From NCBI GenBank assembly GCA_902478985.1, contig CABSNH010000065.1, positions 1 through 8,679 on the forward strand: a stretch of DNA of 8,679 nucleotides, given 5' to 3'. Origin of the DNA: an uncultured Collinsella sp. (lineage in GTDB: Bacteria > Actinomycetota > Coriobacteriia > Coriobacteriales > Coriobacteriaceae). The notes beneath the pieces were generated by a model that searched no databases, was not told where the DNA came from, and saw only the letters and a list, made by a program, of their open reading frames with translations. Shown here piece by piece: positions 5,260 through 8,679 of the stretch. Both the position numbers and the translations under genes were made by a program. Position 1 is the stretch's first letter; each line of letters begins with the position of its first letter.

Positions 5260-5745
5260 ATGAGTAACAAGAAACTGCCCGAGAATGCAACCAAGACTGA
5301 AGGCGCCGAGCTCGCCCGCCGTGGAAGGGGCGAAATATCCACCGCAGCGGCGGTGCCCCACGTGAGCTATGACGACCTGCGCCATGCTGACCGCATTACT
5401 ATCGACGGTCTCGAGGTCTTTGCCAACCACGGTGTGTATCCCGAAGAGAACGCGCTGGGCCAGAAGTTCATCGTGTCCTTGGTGCTCTATGCCGACCTGC
5501 GTGCAGCAGGGGAGCACGACAACCTGGATGCCTCGATTGATTATGGCTCGGTGTGTCACGATGTCGACGGATATCTGCGCGAGCATACGTTTAAGCTCAT
5601 CGAGGCTGCAGCCGAGGGTGTGGCCCAGATGCTGCTGCGTCGCTACCCCCTGCTGCTTGGCGTGCGTGTTAAGCTCGATAAGCCTTGGGCTCCCGTCGGT
5701 CTTCCCCTGGCAAGCTGCGGCGTCGAGATCGAGCGCGTGCGCTAG
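5260..5745 (+). CDS. folB: Dihydroneopterin aldolase
   Basis: The 161-residue protein cleaves 7,8-dihydroneopterin to 6-hydroxymethyl-dihydropterin and glycolaldehyde in folate synthesis. The core spans about 44-161 (DRITIDGLEVFANHGVYPEEN to GVEIERVR). By comparison with the Staphylococcus aureus enzyme, the active-site residues are E63 (PEEN), Y95 (IDYGSV), E115 (LIEAAAE) and K141 (LDKPWAP). The first 43 residues form a charged, alanine-rich extension absent from ordinary FolB of about 120 residues. The start is supported by AAGGAG at 5245-5250, 9 nt before ATG 5260, so the extension is probably translated. It follows the HD gene by 43 nt. No folK or folP is seen after it; the next gene is convergent with only 6 nt between stops and no visible terminator. 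Confidence 0.94.
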   Translation: MSNKKLPENATKTEGAELARRGRGEISTAAAVPHVSYDDLRHADRITIDGLEVFANHGVYPEENALGQKFIVSLVLYADLRAAGEHDNLDASIDYGSVCHDVDGYLREHTFKLIEAAAEGVAQMLLRRYPLLLGVRVKLDKPWAPVGLPLASCGVEIERVR

Positions 5746-5751
5746 TCGACG

Positions 5752-6528
5752 CTAGAGCTTGTTGAGGGGTGGCTGCTTGAGCCGCTGCGACAGAGCTCTA
5801 TTGTTGGGGCAGTACGTGTCGAGCAGAGCGTGAAACCGCTGATTGTGGCTTGGCTCGAGCAAGTGGACGAGCTCGTGGGCGACAACCATGTCGAGGCATT
5901 CGACAGGGTAGGCGGCGAGCTCGCGCGCGATGCGAATGGCGCCGGTTTTGGGTGTGCATGAGCCCCAGCGCGTCTTCATACTGCGTACGGAAACGCGGGA
6001 AACGGCGATACCCATTGCGATTTCGTATGCATGCACCATATCGCGCAGCGCTGTGGTGACCTCGGATGCATAGAGCTGGTCGATGCGGGTCTGGAGCTCA
6101 TCGGGCGTCAGGCCGTCGAGGATTGCGCGCCGCTCGGCCTGTAGGCGTTCGTTCGATTTGTCGGCGCCCATAAAACTTGCGAAGGTGGCCTGCTTGGGCC
6201 GCGGTGCGGGCGATGCAAAGTTGTGATCGAGCGCATCTTGTACCGTGATGGGCTTGCCCCAAAGCGCAATGATGGACGAGGGACTGAGCGGCTCTCGCGC
6301 CGTCGCCTGATGTTGCTCACGCTGGTCAAGTCGGCTGATAATCCAGGCGCTGTTGCGCTTCACAAACGCTTCGATACGCTCGCGGCTGGCGCCGAGCGGT
6401 GCGCTGGCGTGGGCCTCACCGCTCGATGTGACGCGTAGGTTGAAGTTCTTGACGCGCTTTTTGGTAACGACGACGGGGATGGATGTGCCATCCGGTCGGG
6501 ATACGGTAATCGTAAATTGCTGCGTCAA
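5752..6528 (-). CDS. YgjP-type (DUF45) zinc metallopeptidase
   Basis: The predicted 258-residue protein contains HELVH at 218-222 and H228 six residues later (HExxHx5H), which gives two zinc histidines, the catalytic E219 and a third ligand. RWGSC at 187-191 is the other hallmark of the YgjP/WLM-like family. The N-terminal half (residues 9-75) is the beta-rich part seen in relatives, with a variable insert at about 100-135. No signal peptide or membrane segment is seen, so it is probably cytoplasmic. Substrates of this family are poorly known. I start it at TTG 6528 because GAAGGA (6540-6535 on the minus strand) lies 6 nt upstream. An ATG at 6591 would place a 12-bp hairpin inside the coding sequence. 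It is downstream of the dipeptidase gene and probably cotranscribed. Confidence 0.88.
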   Translation of the reverse strand: MTQQFTITVSRPDGTSIPVVVTKKRVKNFNLRVTSSGEAHASAPLGASRERIEAFVKRNSAWIISRLDQREQHQATAREPLSPSSIIALWGKPITVQDALDHNFASPAPRPKQATFASFMGADKSNERLQAERRAILDGLTPDELQTRIDQLYASEVTTALRDMVHAYEIAMGIAVSRVSVRSMKTRWGSCTPKTGAIRIARELAAYPVECLDMVVAHELVHLLEPSHNQRFHALLDTYCPNNRALSQRLKQPPLNKL

Positions 6529-6534
6529 AAGCGG

Positions 6535-6540
6535 TCCTTC
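6535..6540 (-). promoter_or_regulatory. Ribosome binding site supporting a TTG start for the YgjP-type gene
   Basis: On the minus strand GAAGGA is followed by a 6-nt spacer and TTG (6528-6526). The sequence upstream of it, in the same frame, encodes only the intergenic hairpin and shows no family similarity. Confidence 0.7.
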
Positions 6541-6550
6541 AGATTGGGGA

Positions 6551-6586
6551 CGGGCCGGCATGTCGACCGTTCGGCATGCCGGCCCG
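6551..6586 (-). repeat. Intercistronic 12-bp hairpin between dipeptidase and YgjP-type genes
   Basis: cgggccggcatg (6551-6562) and catgccggcccg (6575-6586) are perfect reverse complements around a 12-nt loop. On the minus-strand transcript it starts 16 nt after the dipeptidase stop and ends 10 nt before the downstream ribosome binding site. Neither strand has a T tract after the stem, so it is not a typical intrinsic terminator. It may stabilise the upstream message, reduce read-through, or be a small palindromic repeat. Confidence 0.75.
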
Positions 6587-6602
6587 CTCAAGGGACGTGA
6601 AA

Positions 6603-7616
6603 TTAATAACGCTCAAAGAAGGCAAGCGCGTTATCGCTGCAGAGCTTCTGCATCACGGTCTTGCCAAAGTGCTTGGAGAGCATGTTCTGGAATTCGGGCA
6701 TCTTGCTGGCATCGGAGAGGAAAGCGGGCACCGTGGCACCGTCCCAGTCGCCGCCGAGCGCGATGGCGTCCTCGCCGCCCAGGTCGAGCCAGTGCTCGAT
6801 ATGTGCCGCCAGCTGGTCGAAGGTGACGTCTGCAGCGGTCTCGTCGGTTGCGTCGTTGGAAAGGAACTCGCTGCAGTAGTTGAGGCCGACGATACCGCCC
6901 ATGTCGCGAATGGTGCGGAACTGGTCGTCGGTGAGATTGCGCTTGACGCCGCAGACGGTGCGGGAGTTGGAGTGGCTGGCGACGAAGGGGCGCGTGGCGT
7001 GGGCGACAACCTCGTCAAAGCACTCATCGTTGAGGTGGGAGACGTCGAGTATCATGCCGGCGTGCTCCATCTGCGTAAGTGCCTCGATGCCGGCGGCGGT
7101 GAGGCCGGCGTGGGTATCGTGTCCGCTCGCGAGCGGCCCCTGCGCATTCCAGCTGAGTGATGACATGAGCACGCCCAAGCTCTTGAGCACTTCGATCAGC
7201 GCGGGGTCCTCGGCAAAGAACGTGGCGTTTTCGATGGTGTGGATGCAAGCGACCTTGCCGTCCTTGAGCGCAGGGCGAATATCAGCGGCGCTGCGCACGT
7301 TGACCATGCGGTCGTGGTTGAGCATGGCCTGGCCGCTCATATGCGCCATGATTTGCGCCTGGAAGCGCGCGGCGTGGGCGGTGGGAATCTCGTCGGGGAC
7401 AAACGTGGCGAAGCACTGTGCCCACGGCGTGTTGCCGATCTTTGCGAGCGAGATGGCGCAGGCATTGCCCTCGATGAGGTCGAAATCTTGCGGATGCGTT
7501 TCATCGCCGGGGAAATAACCGTCGGTGCCGGCGGTAAAGCGCAGGTCGAGATCGAGCGTGGCCCAGCCGATTCGGTCGGCGGTGTCGCAGTGTAGGTCAA
7601 ATACGGGATATGCCAT
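6603..7616 (-). CDS. Membrane-dipeptidase-family (M19) zinc dipeptidase
   Basis: The 337-residue enzyme hydrolyses dipeptides, in many bacteria including those with a D-residue. Metal ligands of the binuclear site are recognisable: H9 and D11 (DLHCDT), bridging E129 (HTIENATFF), H194 (DVSHLND) and H215 (ASHSNSRTV). D290 in GGDWDG is the catalytic acid/base. Length is normal for bacterial M19. There is no signal peptide: the HCD motif is at residues 9-11, so the protein is cytoplasmic despite the family name. The start at ATG 7616 has GGAGG 4 nt upstream (7625-7621 on the minus strand). A TTG ten codons earlier lacks such a site. It is divergent from the slyD-like gene and upstream of the YgjP-type gene; peptide turnover is a shared theme. 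Confidence 0.95.
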   Translation of the reverse strand: MAYPVFDLHCDTADRIGWATLDLDLRFTAGTDGYFPGDETHPQDFDLIEGNACAISLAKIGNTPWAQCFATFVPDEIPTAHAARFQAQIMAHMSGQAMLNHDRMVNVRSAADIRPALKDGKVACIHTIENATFFAEDPALIEVLKSLGVLMSSLSWNAQGPLASGHDTHAGLTAAGIEALTQMEHAGMILDVSHLNDECFDEVVAHATRPFVASHSNSRTVCGVKRNLTDDQFRTIRDMGGIVGLNYCSEFLSNDATDETAADVTFDQLAAHIEHWLDLGGEDAIALGGDWDGATVPAFLSDASKMPEFQNMLSKHFGKTVMQKLCSDNALAFFERY

Positions 7617-7657
7617 GGTTCCTCCGGTTGCAGCGTTTCTTTGCAAACTGTCTTTGA

Positions 7658-7663
7658 ATTGTA
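7658..7663 (-). promoter_or_regulatory. Possible -10 of the dipeptidase promoter
   Basis: On the minus strand this reads TACAAT, a good -10 about 42 nt upstream of the dipeptidase ATG. The hexamer 17 bp further upstream (TGGCGC) is a poor -35, so the call rests on the -10 alone. Confidence 0.35.
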
Positions 7664-7672
7664 TGACTAGGG

Positions 7673-7678
7673 TATAGT
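7673..7678 (+). promoter_or_regulatory. Possible -10 of the slyD-like/ureE promoter
   Basis: TATAGT lies 58 nt before the slyD-like start. TTGAAT at 7654-7659 is only 13 bp away, and the 17- to 18-bp position holds no good -35. It interleaves with the minus-strand -10 at 7658-7663, so the two divergent promoters would compete. Confidence 0.4.
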
Positions 7679-7695
7679 TAGCGCCATATGTTCAC

Positions 7696-7718
7696 GGCGG
7701 CCCGCGTTATGCGCCGCC
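7696..7718 (+). repeat. Hairpin in the slyD-like leader
   Basis: ggcggc (7696-7701) pairs with gccgcc (7713-7718) around an 11-nt loop, ending 8 nt before the GGAGG ribosome binding site at 7727-7731. It has no T tract. It could stabilise the leader; no specific regulator is suggested. Confidence 0.45.
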
Positions 7719-7736
7719 CTTATCACGGAGGTTACC

Positions 7737-8165
7737 ATGTCCAACCAGGGCAAGAAGGTCAAGACTCATTATCGCGGCACGCTCGACGACGGCACGCAGT
7801 TCGATAGCTCCTACGATCGCGGCGAGCCGCTGGAGTTCACCTGTGGCGCCGGCCAGATGATCAAGGGCTTCGACGCCGCTGTTGTCGACATGCAGGTGGG
7901 CGAGAAGAAGACCGTGCACATTCCTGCTGCCGATGCCTACGGCGAGCACAATCCCGAGATGGTTCTGACCTTTCCGGCCGAGCAGGTTCCCAACATCGAG
8001 CAGATCGAGAAGGGCATGAAGCTCTTCCTATCCACGCCGAGCGGTATGCCCGTCCCCGCCGTCGTCATTGACGTGACGCCCGAGGCCGTGACGCTCGACG
8101 CCAACCACGAGCTAGCCGGCAAGGACCTCAACTTTGATATCGAGCTCGTCGAGGTCGAGGGTTAG
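7737..8165 (+). CDS. slyD: SlyD-like FKBP-type peptidyl-prolyl cis-trans isomerase
   Basis: This 142-residue protein catalyses proline isomerisation and probably chaperones folding. Residues 1-69 are the first FKBP part (GQMIKGFDAAVVDMQVGEKKTVHIPAADAYG), about 70-125 are the insert-in-flap chaperone domain of SlyD, and NHELAGKDLNFDIELVEV (123-140) returns to the FKBP fold. The metal-binding histidine/cysteine-rich tail of E. coli SlyD is absent: the protein stops two residues after the last strand. GGAGG at 7727-7731 lies 5 nt before the ATG. The next gene starts 3 nt after the stop and encodes a UreE-type nickel chaperone, so the pair is an operon. That context hints at assisting a nickel enzyme, since E. 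coli SlyD does so for hydrogenase. Confidence 0.93.
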   Translation: MSNQGKKVKTHYRGTLDDGTQFDSSYDRGEPLEFTCGAGQMIKGFDAAVVDMQVGEKKTVHIPAADAYGEHNPEMVLTFPAEQVPNIEQIEKGMKLFLSTPSGMPVPAVVIDVTPEAVTLDANHELAGKDLNFDIELVEVEG

Positions 8166-8168
8166 AGT

Positions 8169-8679
8169 ATGCCTGAACGCTTGGTTTCGACGACATGCTT
8201 GGGAAATCTCAATGATCCGTCCTATGAACTCCTGCTTCGCCGGAAGTTAGGCGGCGTCTTTGAAGTTGACGAGCTACTGCTCGATTGGGACCAGGCTGAT
8301 GTATGCGCGTTTGCGGGCGTGACGGAGCTGGGGCGCACGGTCGATGTTCGGCTGGATGCTGCCGACGGCGGTCGTCTTGCCGACGGCGACGTGCTCGCCA
8401 TCGACCGTTCGGGCATGGTGCCCGTGGCGGTTGTCGTGCGCCTGCACAGCGCCGAGGTTTATTTGGTCGAAGTTGACCACATGGACCCGATTGCGCTCGC
8501 GCATGCGTGCTGGGAGATCGGCAATATGCACGCGCCGCTTTTCCGAGGCGATTCGGACGAGCATACCGTGCGCATGTATACGCCGGTGCAGCCTGTTTTG
8601 GGCCGCATGCTCCGAGGCGTCGAGGGTGTTCGGCTCTCGGTGGTTACCCGTGAACTCGATGCGGGCCGGCGCTTTGCGT
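8169..8679 (+). CDS. ureE: UreE-type nickel metallochaperone (partial, runs off the window)
   Basis: An open frame starts at ATG 8169 and is still open at the last base, giving 170 residues. GAGGG at 8157-8161 lies 7 nt upstream. Residues 1 to about 75 resemble the UreE N-terminal domain (LGNLNDPSYE; VFEVDELLLDW; GRTVDVRL; LADGDVLAID). Residues about 85-165 resemble the C-terminal metal-binding domain, with AHACWEIGNMHAPLF at 111-125. H121 there corresponds to the conserved nickel-binding histidine of the GNRHxP motif (H96 in Klebsiella UreE), with M replacing the usual R. UreE delivers nickel to urease. No urease subunit gene lies upstream; the partner is a SlyD-like protein. Whether a histidine-rich tail follows cannot be seen. 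Function could be urease or another nickel enzyme. Confidence 0.82.
   Translation, partial: MPERLVSTTCLGNLNDPSYELLLRRKLGGVFEVDELLLDWDQADVCAFAGVTELGRTVDVRLDAADGGRLADGDVLAIDRSGMVPVAVVVRLHSAEVYLVEVDHMDPIALAHACWEIGNMHAPLFRGDSDEHTVRMYTPVQPVLGRMLRGVEGVRLSVVTRELDAGRRFA

Noticed and set aside
8222..8564. Minus-strand open frames opposite the UreE-type gene.
   Set aside because: The plus-strand frame from 8169 has clear two-domain UreE similarity and a ribosome binding site; the opposite frames are shadows.
1..8679. CRISPR array, insertion sequence transposase, phage genes or defence system.
   Set aside because: No regularly spaced repeats, transposase motifs or phage-like proteins are visible. The repeats present are palindromes or a single direct pair.

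Overview
The window looks like chromosomal DNA from a high-GC, anaerobic Actinomycetota. The closest fit from protein character is Coriobacteriia, probably Collinsella or a near relative. That assignment is an inference from gene content (oxygen-sensitive class III ribonucleotide reductase, a clostridial-type HD protein in a folate operon, tRNA genes with encoded CCA, strong GGAGG-type ribosome binding sites). It was not tested by database search.

Layout. Positions 1-154 hold tRNA-Gly(GCC) and tRNA-Val(GAC), followed by an intrinsic terminator (163-199). Positions 200-776 carry no convincing gene. This stretch holds a near-consensus NrdR box (504-519), a promoter (520-549) and a leader RNA of about 220 nt ahead of nrdD. 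Class III ribonucleotide reductase nrdD (777-2999) and its activase nrdG (3426-4007) follow. They are separated by an unusual 426-nt spacer packed with palindromic DNA: a 138-bp inverted repeat, a pair of 14-bp direct repeats and a second 84-bp inverted repeat whose foot touches the nrdG ribosome binding site. A folate/pterin run comes next: folE (GTP cyclohydrolase I), an HD-domain hydrolase and folB (dihydroneopterin aldolase). On the minus strand lie an M19 dipeptidase (6603-7616) and, downstream of it, a YgjP-type metallopeptidase (5752-6528, probable TTG start). On the plus strand, divergent from the dipeptidase, a SlyD-like FKBP prolyl isomerase (7737-8165) is followed 3 nt later by a UreE-type nickel metallochaperone that runs off the right edge (8169-8679).

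How the genes fit together. nrdD and nrdG make deoxyribonucleotides under anoxia. folE, the HD protein and folB supply the pterin part of folate, needed for dTMP and purines, so the centre of the window is a nucleotide/one-carbon supply block. The HD protein is a good candidate for the triphosphate-removal step between FolE and FolB. The slyD-ureE pair suggests a nickel-delivery module.

The most interesting non-coding signal is the nrdD leader. An 8-nt stretch (600-607) is perfectly complementary to the nrdD Shine-Dalgarno region (763-770) and also to an internal segment (655-660). The internal pairing would form a pseudoknot with the 574-580/646-652 stem. That is the architecture of a translational switch, and it does not match any riboswitch class I recognise.
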